Source of the DNA: Paracoccus aurantiacus
GTDB lineage: Bacteria > Pseudomonadota > Alphaproteobacteria > Rhodobacterales > Rhodobacteraceae
DNA length: 59,411 bases
NCBI RefSeq assembly: GCF_007993065.1
Contig: NZ_VOPL01000014.1
Location: forward strand, 1 to 59,411
Direction of reading: 5' to 3'
In this document: in pieces, positions 42,656-51,587 of the stretch
How positions within the stretch are numbered: position 1 is the stretch's first letter
Layout of the letters: the number at the start of each line of letters is the position of its first letter
The notes under the pieces: generated by a model
The model's database searches: none
Seen by the model: the letters and a program-made list of their open reading frames with translations, nothing else
Told to the model about the DNA's origin: nothing
Translations under genes and position numbers: made by a program

Positions 42656-43588
42656 ATGCTTCAGCTCCTGCTAAGGCGGCTTGCCCAGGCCGCGCTGACA
42701 GTTTTCATCGTGATCTCACTGGTCTTTGTGCTGTTCAGTGTCATTCCCGGCACGTTCACGTCGTCTTTGCAGGCTGACAAGCGTGACGTCTCTCAGGACG
42801 TAATCGAGCGTCTGGAGGATGAACTGGGCCTGAACGATCCGCTGCCGGTCCGCTTCGCGAACTATGTCACCGATCTGGCGCAAGGCGATCTTGGCGTGTC
42901 TTACGCGACACGGCGGCCCGTCAGCGACATGCTGTCCGGGCGCATCTGGGCATCGTTCAAGCTGGCCTGCGCTGCGATCTTTTTTGCGGTGTGCGTCGGC
43001 CTGCCGCTCGGGTTCATCGCGGCGATACGTCAGGGCAGCTGGATCGACACCGCAGCGATGACGTTTGCCGTATCGGGCTTGTCGATTCCGGGCTTCTGGG
43101 CCGGCCTGTTGCTGATGTATCTGTTTTCGCTGAAACTGCATTTGCTGCCGACTTTCGGTTATGGCTCGGGCGGGTTATCGCACCTGATCCTGCCAGCGAT
43201 TACGTTGGGCATTGCCCCGATGGCGCTTCTTGCGCGGACCACGCGGGCGGCTGTTCTGGAAACGCTGAATGCCGATTTCATCCGCACCGCGCGGTCAAAG
43301 GGCATGTCCGAGCGGCGTCTGGTCACGCGGCATCTTGCGCGCAATGCCTTCGTGCTGGTGCTGACGACCATCGGCCTGCAGTTCGGCTCGATGCTGGGCG
43401 GGTCCGTTGTGATCGAGAAGCTTTTCGCGTGGCCCGGCGTTGGGTCGCTGCTGATCGACTCGGTCGGGCTTCGTGACATTCCCGCGGTTCAGGGCGCGAT
43501 ACTTGTGATCGTCCTGTTCTTCCTTCTTATCAATACGTTGGTCGATCTTGCCTATCTGGTTGTCGATCCCCGCATTCGTTACAACTGA
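42656..43588 (+). CDS. Peptide ABC transporter permease (DppB type)
   Basis: A 310-residue BPD_transp_1 permease with six hydrophobic segments and the DppB-type N-terminus (LLRRLAQAALTVFIVISLVF). The EAA loop reads TRAAVLETLNADFIRTARSKG. It forms the channel with the DppC-type permease encoded next. Confidence 0.94.
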   Translation: MLQLLLRRLAQAALTVFIVISLVFVLFSVIPGTFTSSLQADKRDVSQDVIERLEDELGLNDPLPVRFANYVTDLAQGDLGVSYATRRPVSDMLSGRIWASFKLACAAIFFAVCVGLPLGFIAAIRQGSWIDTAAMTFAVSGLSIPGFWAGLLLMYLFSLKLHLLPTFGYGSGGLSHLILPAITLGIAPMALLARTTRAAVLETLNADFIRTARSKGMSERRLVTRHLARNAFVLVLTTIGLQFGSMLGGSVVIEKLFAWPGVGSLLIDSVGLRDIPAVQGAILVIVLFFLLINTLVDLAYLVVDPRIRYN

Positions 43589-43598
43589 AGGCGGGATC

Positions 43599-44417
43599 AT
43601 GAAAGCCGGACCAAACCTTTACATTGGCGGTGGGATCATCCTGTTGGTGGCCTTGCTGGCCATCTTCGCGCCGCTGATTGCGCCTTATCACCCGGTCACC
43701 TCTGCCAATCTGATGTATGCAGAGGAACCCCCAAGCATGCAGTTCTGGCTGGGCACGGACGAGCAGGGCCGGGATATTTTTTCGCGGATCGCCTATGGCG
43801 CAAGGATTTCGCTGTTCATCGGGCTGGCGGTGCAGGTGATGAACACTGCGATCGGCGTCTCGCTGGGGCTGTCGGCCGGGTATTTCGGCGGCTGGTGGGA
43901 CGAATTCGTGCAGGGGCTTACCGGCCTGATGCTGTCTATTCCCACAATCGTCTTTGCGCTCGCGCTGATGGCGATACTCGGTCCCGGATTGCCAAGCCTG
44001 TTGATCGCGCTCGGCATGACGGATTGGGCCTATAGCTGCCGGATTTCGCGCGCGCAGGTCTTGACGCAAAAATCGCTTAACTACGTCCAGTCCGCCCGGA
44101 TCATCGGGTTCGGGCCGCTGCATGTCATGTTTCGCGAATTGCTGCCGAACATCGCGGGGCCGCTTATCGTCGTCGCCACGATGGGGGTGGGTTCGGCGAT
44201 CATTGCCGAGGCATCGTTGTCATTTCTTGGCCTCGGGGTCATTCCCCCGAACCCAAGCTGGGGCGGGATGCTGTCATCGGCGCGCGAACAGTTGATGATC
44301 GCACCCTGGGTCGCGGTATTTCCGGGGCTTGCGCTGTTCGTGACGGTGCTTGGCTTCAATCTGCTGGGCGACGGGCTTCGCGACCTGCTGGACCCGCATG
44401 GGAGAACGCGGCGATGA
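43599..44417 (+). CDS. Peptide ABC transporter permease (DppC type)
   Basis: A 272-residue permease with the typical WLGTDEQGRDIFSRIAYGARISL segment and an EAA loop near YVQSARIIGFGPLHVMFRELLPN. The ATG at 43599, ten bases after dppB, is chosen because the earlier in-frame start lies inside dppB. Its stop overlaps the first ATPase gene by four bases. Confidence 0.94.
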   Translation: MKAGPNLYIGGGIILLVALLAIFAPLIAPYHPVTSANLMYAEEPPSMQFWLGTDEQGRDIFSRIAYGARISLFIGLAVQVMNTAIGVSLGLSAGYFGGWWDEFVQGLTGLMLSIPTIVFALALMAILGPGLPSLLIALGMTDWAYSCRISRAQVLTQKSLNYVQSARIIGFGPLHVMFRELLPNIAGPLIVVATMGVGSAIIAEASLSFLGLGVIPPNPSWGGMLSSAREQLMIAPWVAVFPGLALFVTVLGFNLLGDGLRDLLDPHGRTRR

Positions 44418-45391
44418 GCGAGCCTATTCTGGATGTCCGCGATCTGAGCGTGTCACTTGTGGGCAGCGGGCCCCCCATCGGGGCCGTTGACAGGGTGAAC
44501 CTGACCATCGGGCGTGGCGAGGTTTTCGGACTGGTCGGCGAAAGCGGCTGCGGCAAAAGCCTTTGCGCGCTGGCAATCGCAGGACTGCTGCGCCAGCCCA
44601 TGCAGGTGACGGGTGGCCAGATCATGCTGGGTGCCACCGATCTTGCCACGATCCCGCAACGGCAGATGCGCAGGATGCGCGGTGACGATGTGTCCATGAT
44701 CTTCCAAGAGCCGATGACAGCGCTGAACCCGCTGATGACGGTCGGCGACCAGATCGGCGAGATGTTCGTGCTGCATCGCGGGCTGAGCAGGCGTGCCGCG
44801 CGCAAGAAGGCAATTGAGGCGCTGGATCAGGTCCGTGTTTCCAGCCCGGAGCGGCGCATCAACGCATACCCGCACCAGCTTTCGGGCGGAATGCGTCAGC
44901 GCGTTATGATCGCGATCGCCCTGGCCTGCGACCCCAAGCTGCTGATTGCGGATGAACCGACAACCGCACTGGACGTGACCATACAGGCCGAAATCGTCGA
45001 GCTTGTGCTGGAGCTTTGCCGCGCGAAAGGCACAGCCGTCATGATGATCTCTCATGACCTTGGCCTCGTCGCGCGAATCTGTAACCGGGTTGCTGTCATG
45101 TATGCAGGTCAGATCGTGGAAGAGCGCGCCTCGGCCGAGATTTTCAATCATCCTTCCCATCCCTATACGCGCGGCCTTGTCGATGCGTTGCCACGGCTGG
45201 GGCGCAGGCTTGAACGCGGGCAGCGGCGACTGACCGAAATCGCGGGTGTCGTGCCGGCACTTCACGAATTTCCGGAAGGGTGCCGCTTTGCCGCGCGCTG
45301 TCCCAGGGTGACAAGCGAATGCACAGCAGCGTCGGTTCCCGTCACACAACTGGATGGGGGCGGCATCGTCCGCTGTCTGCATCATGTCTGA
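44414..45391 (+). CDS. Peptide ABC transporter ATP-binding protein (DppD type)
   Basis: A 325-residue ATPase with Walker A GESGCGKSLCALAI, signature LSGGMRQRVMIAIAL and Walker B LLIADEPTTALDVT. The C-terminal oligopeptide-transporter extension contains the cysteine-rich [4Fe-4S]-like segment seen in DppD/OppD (CRFAARCPRVTSEC). It pairs with the DppF-type ATPase and overlaps it by eight bases. Confidence 0.95.
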   Translation: MSEPILDVRDLSVSLVGSGPPIGAVDRVNLTIGRGEVFGLVGESGCGKSLCALAIAGLLRQPMQVTGGQIMLGATDLATIPQRQMRRMRGDDVSMIFQEPMTALNPLMTVGDQIGEMFVLHRGLSRRAARKKAIEALDQVRVSSPERRINAYPHQLSGGMRQRVMIAIALACDPKLLIADEPTTALDVTIQAEIVELVLELCRAKGTAVMMISHDLGLVARICNRVAVMYAGQIVEERASAEIFNHPSHPYTRGLVDALPRLGRRLERGQRRLTEIAGVVPALHEFPEGCRFAARCPRVTSECTAASVPVTQLDGGGIVRCLHHV

Positions 45392-46403
45392 TACGCTGCT
45401 TCACAGATCCGCCTCGCAGGATGCCGAGGCCCTTCTCTCGGTGAAGGGACTGAAGGTGCATTACCCTGTGCGACAGGGCTGGCGCGGCAGGTCGCTGGCC
45501 GTAAGGGCGGTTGACGGCGTGGATCTGAGCCTTCGGGCCGGGCAATGCCTTGGTCTTGTCGGGGAAAGCGGGTGTGGCAAGTCGACCATCGCGCAGGCCA
45601 TACTCGGGCTGGTTCCTGCGACATCGGGACATATCCGCGTTGACGGCCATGACATTACCGGCGGACGCAGGGCCGATCCGATGCAGTTGGCACGTTCGGC
45701 GCAGATGGTTTTTCAGGACCCGATGTCATCGCTTAACCCGCGCCAGACAATCCGCGAAATCCTTGCCGGTCCGCTGCGGCTGCACGGCATGGGCAACCGC
45801 GACGAACGCGACGCCCGCGTGCAGGAGATGTTGCGCCTTGTCGGGATGAAACCGGATGCAGCCTCACGAAGGCCCGATGAGTTTTCGGGTGGTCAGCGAC
45901 AGCGTCTGTGCATCGCCCGTGCGCTTATCCTGAACCCGAAGCTGGTGATCTGTGACGAGCCGGTATCAGCGCTGGATGTCTCGATCCGGGCGCAGATCAT
46001 CAACCTGCTGCTGGAACTGAAGGATGAACTGGGAATCGCCCTGCTGCTGATTTCGCATGACCTTGGCGTCGTCGAACACATGAGTGATCGGATCGCGGTC
46101 ATGTATCTGGGCAGGATAGTCGAAGAAGGCGGCTGGCGCGAAATCTTCACCGATCCTGCGCACCCATATACCCGCGCCCTGATTTCGGCGATCCCCGACC
46201 CGCTGCATCGCGATCAAGCGCCGGAGCGGCTGCGCGGCGAAATCCCCAGCCCGCTGAACCCGCCCCCCGGCTGCGCTTTCCACCCGCGCTGTCCCGTGGC
46301 CATGGATCGCTGCAGCGCGGGCGCAAATCCAGAATTCACCACCATTGGCCCCGATCACCGGGGACGCTGCCATCTGATTGAATCGGAACTTCAAGATGCG
46401 TGA
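45384..46403 (+). CDS. Peptide ABC transporter ATP-binding protein (DppF type)
   Basis: A 339-residue ATPase with Walker A GESGCGKSTIAQAILG, signature FSGGQRQRLCIARAL and Walker B LVICDEPVSALDVS. It has the same C-terminal cysteine extension (CAFHPRCPVAMDRC). The start at 45384 gives the usual N-terminus and an 8-base overlap. Its own stop lies eight bases inside the fusion gene that follows, so the enzyme gene is translationally coupled to the transporter. Confidence 0.95.
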   Translation: MSDTLLHRSASQDAEALLSVKGLKVHYPVRQGWRGRSLAVRAVDGVDLSLRAGQCLGLVGESGCGKSTIAQAILGLVPATSGHIRVDGHDITGGRRADPMQLARSAQMVFQDPMSSLNPRQTIREILAGPLRLHGMGNRDERDARVQEMLRLVGMKPDAASRRPDEFSGGQRQRLCIARALILNPKLVICDEPVSALDVSIRAQIINLLLELKDELGIALLLISHDLGVVEHMSDRIAVMYLGRIVEEGGWREIFTDPAHPYTRALISAIPDPLHRDQAPERLRGEIPSPLNPPPGCAFHPRCPVAMDRCSAGANPEFTTIGPDHRGRCHLIESELQDA

Positions 46404-47949
46404 CAAACACTTTTCGGGCGGCACCGCTCCACGGGTTGGCGACGACCTGATGATCCATGTGCGGGCTGGCGACGACCCCGAGGCCCCCCACCGCGGAACG
46501 CTCCGGATCGGGGATTGGTCGGTTCCCTGTGCTGTCGGGCGTTCGGGCATCGTCGCGCCAGGCTTGAAGCGCGAAGGCGACGCCGCCACCCCCGCCGGTC
46601 GCTTCCCCTTGCGATACGGATTTTATGAGCCTGGTGTTTTCGGCGATGCAGAGATGGCCGCACTGGATTTTCCATTCAAGCCCAAGCCGGACAGCTATTC
46701 GTGGATAGAGGACGCGACCAGCCCGGACTACAACCGGATGCGCGCGCTGCGTGATGGTGAGCCGCCGGAAGATCGCGCGGCTGAGCTGTTCGATCTTTTT
46801 GTTCCGCTGGGTTGGAACGACGCGGTGCCGGTTGCGGCGGGCGGCAGCGCGATCTTTCTGCATGCTGCGCGTCCCGACATGTCAGGCACGGCGGGGTGCA
46901 TAGCGGTTGCACGCGATCAGTTGATGAATCTGGCGAAGCGGCTTCGGCCGGGCATGATGATCGACATCGCGTCCGCTGACACTGCCGCAATGCCGCAGGT
47001 GCACGATGACGCAATCGAGTCCGTGACCTTTCACGGGCTGAAGCCCGGCCCGCGTGTGATCGTCACGGGCAGCGTTCACGGAAATGAACCCTGCGGACCG
47101 AAGGCGATTACGCGAATGATTGCCGATCTGCGTCACGGCAGAAGGCGGATTTCTTCGGGGTCCGTGACATTCGTGCCCGTGGTCAACGGTCTTGCCTATC
47201 GTCACGACCGCCGCGAAGGCGACCGCAATCTTAACCGCGCGCTTCGCGAATATCCCGTGCCGCTGGTCAATGAGGATCGTGTCGCAAACGTGCTTTGTCC
47301 CATGCTGCGCGCCCATGACGTGCTGATTGATCTGCATTCCTTTGCGTCACAAGGGCCACCCTTCGTGCTTTTCGGGCCGGACATTGAAGGTGGAGAGCTG
47401 GAACCGCGCGTGCAGCGCAGGACCGAGCAGGCGCTCGTGAATGCCATGGGGCTGCCATTCGCCGTTTATGGGTGGATGGAAGCGCATCATCGTTCGCTCG
47501 CAACTCAGGGGCGTGCAGACGACATCGGTTTCGCTGTCGGCACGACAGAGTATATGCGTCGCTGTGGCGGTGCGGCTGTAACGGTCGAATGCGGAGAGCA
47601 TACCGACCCTGCCTCGGTCGAGGTCGCCTATTCGGTGATCGCAGATTGCCTTGTCTGCATGGGCGTCATGAAAGGCGAAGTGACGCGTAAGTCGGGTTCG
47701 TCAAAGGTTTTGAAGATCAGCGATGCGATTCTGGCGGATTCCGATGACGACAGGTTGGCGCGGGACTTCACGACAGGCGAAGCGGTAAAGGCCGGCGAGG
47801 TCATCGGACACCGCGCCGATGGCACAGCCATCACGGCACCGCATGACGGCGCGATCATCTTTGCAAGCGGCAGGATCAGGGCAGGGACAGAAATGTGCTT
47901 TTTGTGCCGCTTCGTGCCACCGGATCAGCATCCGCCGAAATCCGTGTAA
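46396..47949 (+). CDS. Fusion of L,D-transpeptidase-like (YkuD) domain and AstE/aspartoacylase-like zinc hydrolase
   Basis: A 517-residue two-domain protein without a signal peptide. Residues about 20-190 form a YkuD-type L,D-transpeptidase domain (KREGDAATPAGRFPLR; active-site H156 and C168 in FLHAARPDMSGTAGC). Residues about 210-510 form a succinylglutamate desuccinylase/aspartoacylase (M14-like) domain. Its zinc ligands are H228 and E231 (SVHGNEPCG) and H314 (IDLHS), with substrate-binding GDRNLNR, a catalytic glutamate candidate in VECGEH (E398 or E401) and the C-terminal barrel-like domain. L,D-transpeptidases normally work in the periplasm on murein, so a soluble fusion to a deacylase/carboxypeptidase in a peptide-import operon is unusual. 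It may trim imported murein-like or N-acylated peptides. Confidence 0.85.
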   Translation: MRDKHFSGGTAPRVGDDLMIHVRAGDDPEAPHRGTLRIGDWSVPCAVGRSGIVAPGLKREGDAATPAGRFPLRYGFYEPGVFGDAEMAALDFPFKPKPDSYSWIEDATSPDYNRMRALRDGEPPEDRAAELFDLFVPLGWNDAVPVAAGGSAIFLHAARPDMSGTAGCIAVARDQLMNLAKRLRPGMMIDIASADTAAMPQVHDDAIESVTFHGLKPGPRVIVTGSVHGNEPCGPKAITRMIADLRHGRRRISSGSVTFVPVVNGLAYRHDRREGDRNLNRALREYPVPLVNEDRVANVLCPMLRAHDVLIDLHSFASQGPPFVLFGPDIEGGELEPRVQRRTEQALVNAMGLPFAVYGWMEAHHRSLATQGRADDIGFAVGTTEYMRRCGGAAVTVECGEHTDPASVEVAYSVIADCLVCMGVMKGEVTRKSGSSKVLKISDAILADSDDDRLARDFTTGEAVKAGEVIGHRADGTAITAPHDGAIIFASGRIRAGTEMCFLCRFVPPDQHPPKSV

Positions 47950-48428
47950 GGCAGGGAAATCTCTCGCGCTGCGAGAAAGCGCATTGGCTCCGCAGCGCCG
48001 GCAGGTTTCGGCCTAACGCGGTATCTGAACCCCATTTGCGCGAAATTCTCGGACGTCGCTGATCCTGTTCGCCCGCTGGAACTGATCTTGCCCGCTCACC
48101 TTTGCTCATCTGTGCTTGCGTGCTGGACAGCTAATGCCCAGCGGCCCCGCAGGGCGGTCGGCCGTGCTTGTGAATCCGGGAAATGAGGTGCCTCCGAAGC
48201 GGGTTCGTACTCCTGTCGTCCTAGAGTGCAGTTTTTCTTGACAAAACGCATTTTATCTTATTATAAGTTCGCATAGCGGACGTTATGTCCGCAAAAATTT
48301 CTGGAGGAGCGCGCTTCGTCCGGGCTGATTCGATCCAGCAGGCGAAGCATTTCGACAAGACAACTTTTCCCGTCGGCCACATGCCGGGCAGGCGAAAAGG
48401 TGTGTTTGTGGATTGGGAGGAGACGACG
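47950..48428 (+). other. Intergenic region before the first TRAP operon
   Basis: About 480 bases without a supported gene. A 6-bp hairpin (TCTCGC-gct-GCGAGA, 47962-47976) follows the fusion gene stop but lacks a T-run. From 48238 there is a strong promoter and operator (separate entry). The region between 48293 and 48428 would be the 5' leader of the TRAP operon; an open frame through it from 48285 lacks similarity to the binding protein. Confidence 0.5.
48238..48292 (+). promoter_or_regulatory. Sigma70 promoter with adjacent operator for TRAP operon 1
   Basis: TTGACA (48238-48243), a 17-base spacer and TTATAA (48261-48266) form a near-consensus promoter. GTTCGCATAGCGGAC (48267-48281) abuts the -10 and therefore covers the likely transcription start. 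GCGGAC-N5-GTCCGC (48276-48292) is a second, perfect inverted repeat. The GTTCGC...GCGGAC motif recurs at the second TRAP promoter, which argues for a shared repressor, possibly of the IclR family. Confidence 0.75.
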
Positions 48429-49544
48429 ATGAAAGTGATCCACGCGGCAAGCCTGTCACTGGCGCTTGCGGGCGCAGCGGCGGCGCAAGAGCTGCCGAAG
48501 ACAATGATATGGAGTTCCTATGACGTCGGCTCGGCCGGCTATGCCGAGGCATCGGCCATTGCCGACGCCTTCGGAAAAGAGTTCGGAACGCGCGTCCGCA
48601 TTCAGCCGTCGGGCAGCAGCATCGGTCGCCTGCAACCGCTGCTGCAGGGCCGCGCAGATTACGCTTTCCTTGCGACAGAGGCGTTTTTCCTTAGCGAAGG
48701 CGCATATGATTTCGCGACGCCGGAATGGGGTCCGCGCCCGCTTCGGGCGATTGCGGGCCGTCCCGCCAGCACCGCGATGGCCGCCGCTGCCGATTCCGGT
48801 ATCAAGACGGTCGCCGATGCGCGCGGCAAACGCATTGCCTTCGTGGCGGGCAATCCGTCCATCAATGTCAAATGCGAGGCGATCCTGGCCTTCGGCGGAC
48901 TGACGCTGGACGATGTCGAGGTCATCACGTTTCCGACCTATGCCGCGGCCATGTCGTCGATGACCCGCAACGAATCCGACGCGACCTGCACGTCGCCCAC
49001 GACCAGTCAGTTCTATGAACTGGCCGAAAGCCCTCGTGGCATCTTCTACCCGCCGCTAGAGCCTGACAACGCGGAAGGTTGGGCAAAGCTGGAGAAAGTT
49101 TTGCCTATAATGAGTCCGCAGAGCGAAACTGTCGCTGCCGGTCTGCCAGAGGGCGAGACGGCGCAAATGGCCGCCTATCGCTATCCGGTGATCGCAACCA
49201 CGCCCGATAAGTCGGCCGATGATGTCTATGCCTTCATCAAGGCGCTGGATGAATCCTATGACCTTTACAAGGAAGGCACCGCGACCATGGAACGCTGGTC
49301 GCTGGATCAGGCGGGCAAGCCGCCTATCGACGTGCCGTTCCATGAAGGGGCGATCCGCTATCTGAAGGAAAAGGGCATCTGGACGGCCGAAGATGATGCC
49401 TGGAACGACAAGCGGATTGCGCGCCAGGACGCGCTGATCGCCGCGTGGGAGCCGTTCAAGGCTGAAAACGCCGGCCTGCCTGAAGACGAATTCGCCGCCG
49501 CCTGGATGGCGCGCCGGGCCGAGGTCGTCGCATCGCTTGACTGA
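48429..49544 (+). CDS. TAXI-family TRAP transporter solute-binding protein
   Basis: A 371-residue periplasmic binding protein with a Sec signal (about 1-20, ending AAA-QE). TAXI-family features are MIWSSYDVGSAGYAEASAIA, ADYAFLATEAFF and GKRIAFVAGNPSINVKCEAIL. It delivers a carboxylate substrate to the fused permease that follows. The ATG at 48429 has a GGGAGGAG ribosome-binding site at 48416-48423. The neighbouring CoA-transferase suggests a dicarboxylate or oxo-acid substrate. Confidence 0.9.
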   Translation: MKVIHAASLSLALAGAAAAQELPKTMIWSSYDVGSAGYAEASAIADAFGKEFGTRVRIQPSGSSIGRLQPLLQGRADYAFLATEAFFLSEGAYDFATPEWGPRPLRAIAGRPASTAMAAAADSGIKTVADARGKRIAFVAGNPSINVKCEAILAFGGLTLDDVEVITFPTYAAAMSSMTRNESDATCTSPTTSQFYELAESPRGIFYPPLEPDNAEGWAKLEKVLPIMSPQSETVAAGLPEGETAQMAAYRYPVIATTPDKSADDVYAFIKALDESYDLYKEGTATMERWSLDQAGKPPIDVPFHEGAIRYLKEKGIWTAEDDAWNDKRIARQDALIAAWEPFKAENAGLPEDEFAAAWMARRAEVVASLD

Positions 49545-49566
49545 AGCTTGGCCCATGGCCGGCCGA

Positions 49567-49586
49567 CCGGCGGAATCCTTCGCCGG
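49567..49586 (+). promoter_or_regulatory. Intercistronic hairpin after TRAP binding protein 1
   Basis: CCGGCG / CGCCGG (49567-49572 and 49581-49586) with an 8-base loop, embedded in longer complementary GC-rich flanks, sits in the 72-base gap between binding-protein and permease genes. It has no T-run. Confidence 0.55.
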
Positions 49587-49616
49587 CCGGGACCATATGA
49601 TCGAGGCTGAAGAACC

Positions 49617-51587
49617 ATGACTACCGAGACAGAGGTGGCTGACGGCTTGGCCGGAACGCCCGGAACAATCGCGCCAACGCCGGTGCAGCGTGTCGTTGGC
49701 TGGATGGTCATCGCGCTTGGCACCTTGGGTGTGCTGATGGCGATCAACCAGCAATTCCTGTTGAACCTGTTCGGCTTTCAGCCGCTGGGGAATGCTTATC
49801 TTTACTATCTGATCGCGATCTTTCTGGCGGTCACGTTCCTTGTGTTGCCCGTCAACCGTCAGTCGCGCGGGCCGCTGTTGGTGCTGGATCTGGTGCTTGC
49901 GGGGCTCGCCCTTGTCAGCGGCTTCTGGCTGGGCGCGCATGGTCTGGATATCATCCAGCGCGGATGGGAATATGACGCGCCGCCAATGGCCGACATCATG
50001 GCGGGCATCATGATCGTGCTGGTGCTTGAAGGCGTGCGCCGGGCAGGGGGCACGATACTGCTGGTGACGGCGCTGCTGTTCGGGTCGCTGCCGCTTTATG
50101 CCGACAGCCTGCCGGGCTTTCTGTGGGGCACGCAATATTCGCCGGTTAGCACCGTTCGTGCTTATGTGCTGGGGGTCGAGGGTATCATCGGCATTCCGAT
50201 GCAGGTCGTGGCCGAGCTGGTCATCGGCTTTGTCATCTTCGGCGCGGTGCTGGTTATCACCAAGGGCAGCGATTTCTTCATGGATCTGGCTGCCGCCCTG
50301 CTGGGTCACAGCCGGGGCGGGCCTGCGAAGGTCGCCGTTATGGGTTCGGGTATTCTGGGTTCGCTGTCTGGCAGCGTGATTTCGAACATCCTGACCTCGG
50401 GGCCGTTTTCCATCCCGACGATGCGCAAGGTCGGCTATCCGGCCAGCTATGCCGCCGCGATCGAGGCCTGTGCCTCGACCGGGGCGACGCTGATGCCGCC
50501 GGTCATGGGGACGGTCGCGTTCGTCATGGCGTCGTTCCTGGGTGTCCCCTATTCGACCATCGTGATCGCCGCCATTATCCCGGCAGTTCTGTTCTACGTC
50601 GCGCTGCTGTTTCAGGTTGACATGTTCGCCGCCCGTCGCGGTCTGGAAGGTCTGCCGCGCGAGGATATTCCGCCGGTCTGGCCGGTGTTGAAACAGGGCT
50701 GGCCCTATCTTCTCAGCCTCGCGGTGCTGATCTTCGTACTGATGGGCCTGCGGATGGAAGCGCGCTCGCCTTACTATGCATCCGCCGTGATGCTGATCGC
50801 GACGGCCTTCCGCAAGGAAACCCGGATCACGCTTGCGCGCGCGATCGACCTGATGCGCGACATCGCCATCAATATCGCAGGCCTCGTCGCGGTTCTGGCA
50901 GGTATCGGTCTGGTCGTGGGCGGCCTGTCCTATACCGGGATCGCGGGTGCCTTCTCTCGCGAGTTGCTGCTCTATGCCGGTGGCAATGTGGCACTGATGC
51001 TGATTGCAGGCGCTGTGACCAGTTTTGTCCTTGGAATGGGGATGACGGTGACGGCCTGCTACATCTTCCTGTCGATCCTGCTGGCGCCTGCGCTGGTAGA
51101 AGCGGGGCTGCATCCGATCGCCAGCCACCTGTTCATCCTGTACTGGGGCATGCTGTCTTACATCACTCCCCCCGTGGCGCTGGCAGCGATCACGGCGGCC
51201 AATATCGCCGGATCGAAACCGATGGAGACGGGCTTCCGCGCCATGCGTCTTGGTCTGCCGCTGTTCGTGCTGCCGTTCATCTTCGTGAACGATCCTGCCC
51301 TGATCATGGCGGGCAGCTTTGTCGATATCGTGTTCCGCGTCGTCGTCACGGTCATTGCGCTTTGGGCGATCACATCGGCCTTCGAAGGCTGGATCTACCG
51401 CGTCGGACGTATCGGCATCATCAGCCGTATCGCGTTCGGGATCGGCGGGGTGCTGATCATCCTTCCGGAGCTGATGACCAGCGTCATCGGGCTGGGCGTT
51501 CTGATTGTCGTTTGCGTGGCAAACCGGCTGCTGCATCGCGGCGCCGCCACTCCCGCCGCTGGTTTGAAGGAGGCTGACCATGGATAA
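49617..51587 (+). CDS. TRAP transporter fused permease (DctQM type)
   Basis: A 656-residue inner-membrane protein in which the small (4-helix DctQ-like, about 25-150) and large (12-helix DctM-like, about 160-620) TRAP membrane subunits are fused, the norm for TAXI systems. Landmarks are VMGSGILGSLSGSVISNI, EACASTGATLMPPVMG, GMGMTVTACYIFLSI and YWGMLSYITPPVALA. It uses an ion gradient to take up the substrate held by the binding protein. The stop overlaps the CoA-transferase start by eight bases, coupling uptake to activation. Confidence 0.94.
   Translation: MTTETEVADGLAGTPGTIAPTPVQRVVGWMVIALGTLGVLMAINQQFLLNLFGFQPLGNAYLYYLIAIFLAVTFLVLPVNRQSRGPLLVLDLVLAGLALVSGFWLGAHGLDIIQRGWEYDAPPMADIMAGIMIVLVLEGVRRAGGTILLVTALLFGSLPLYADSLPGFLWGTQYSPVSTVRAYVLGVEGIIGIPMQVVAELVIGFVIFGAVLVITKGSDFFMDLAAALLGHSRGGPAKVAVMGSGILGSLSGSVISNILTSGPFSIPTMRKVGYPASYAAAIEACASTGATLMPPVMGTVAFVMASFLGVPYSTIVIAAIIPAVLFYVALLFQVDMFAARRGLEGLPREDIPPVWPVLKQGWPYLLSLAVLIFVLMGLRMEARSPYYASAVMLIATAFRKETRITLARAIDLMRDIAINIAGLVAVLAGIGLVVGGLSYTGIAGAFSRELLLYAGGNVALMLIAGAVTSFVLGMGMTVTACYIFLSILLAPALVEAGLHPIASHLFILYWGMLSYITPPVALAAITAANIAGSKPMETGFRAMRLGLPLFVLPFIFVNDPALIMAGSFVDIVFRVVVTVIALWAITSAFEGWIYRVGRIGIISRIAFGIGGVLIILPELMTSVIGLGVLIVVCVANRLLHRGAATPAAGLKEADHG

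Noticed and set aside
49056..51581. Long minus-strand open frames opposite both TRAP permeases (also 54449-56764)
   Set aside because: Translations are rich in H, R, Q and D, typical of antisense of transmembrane helices; they recur because the two permeases are paralogues.
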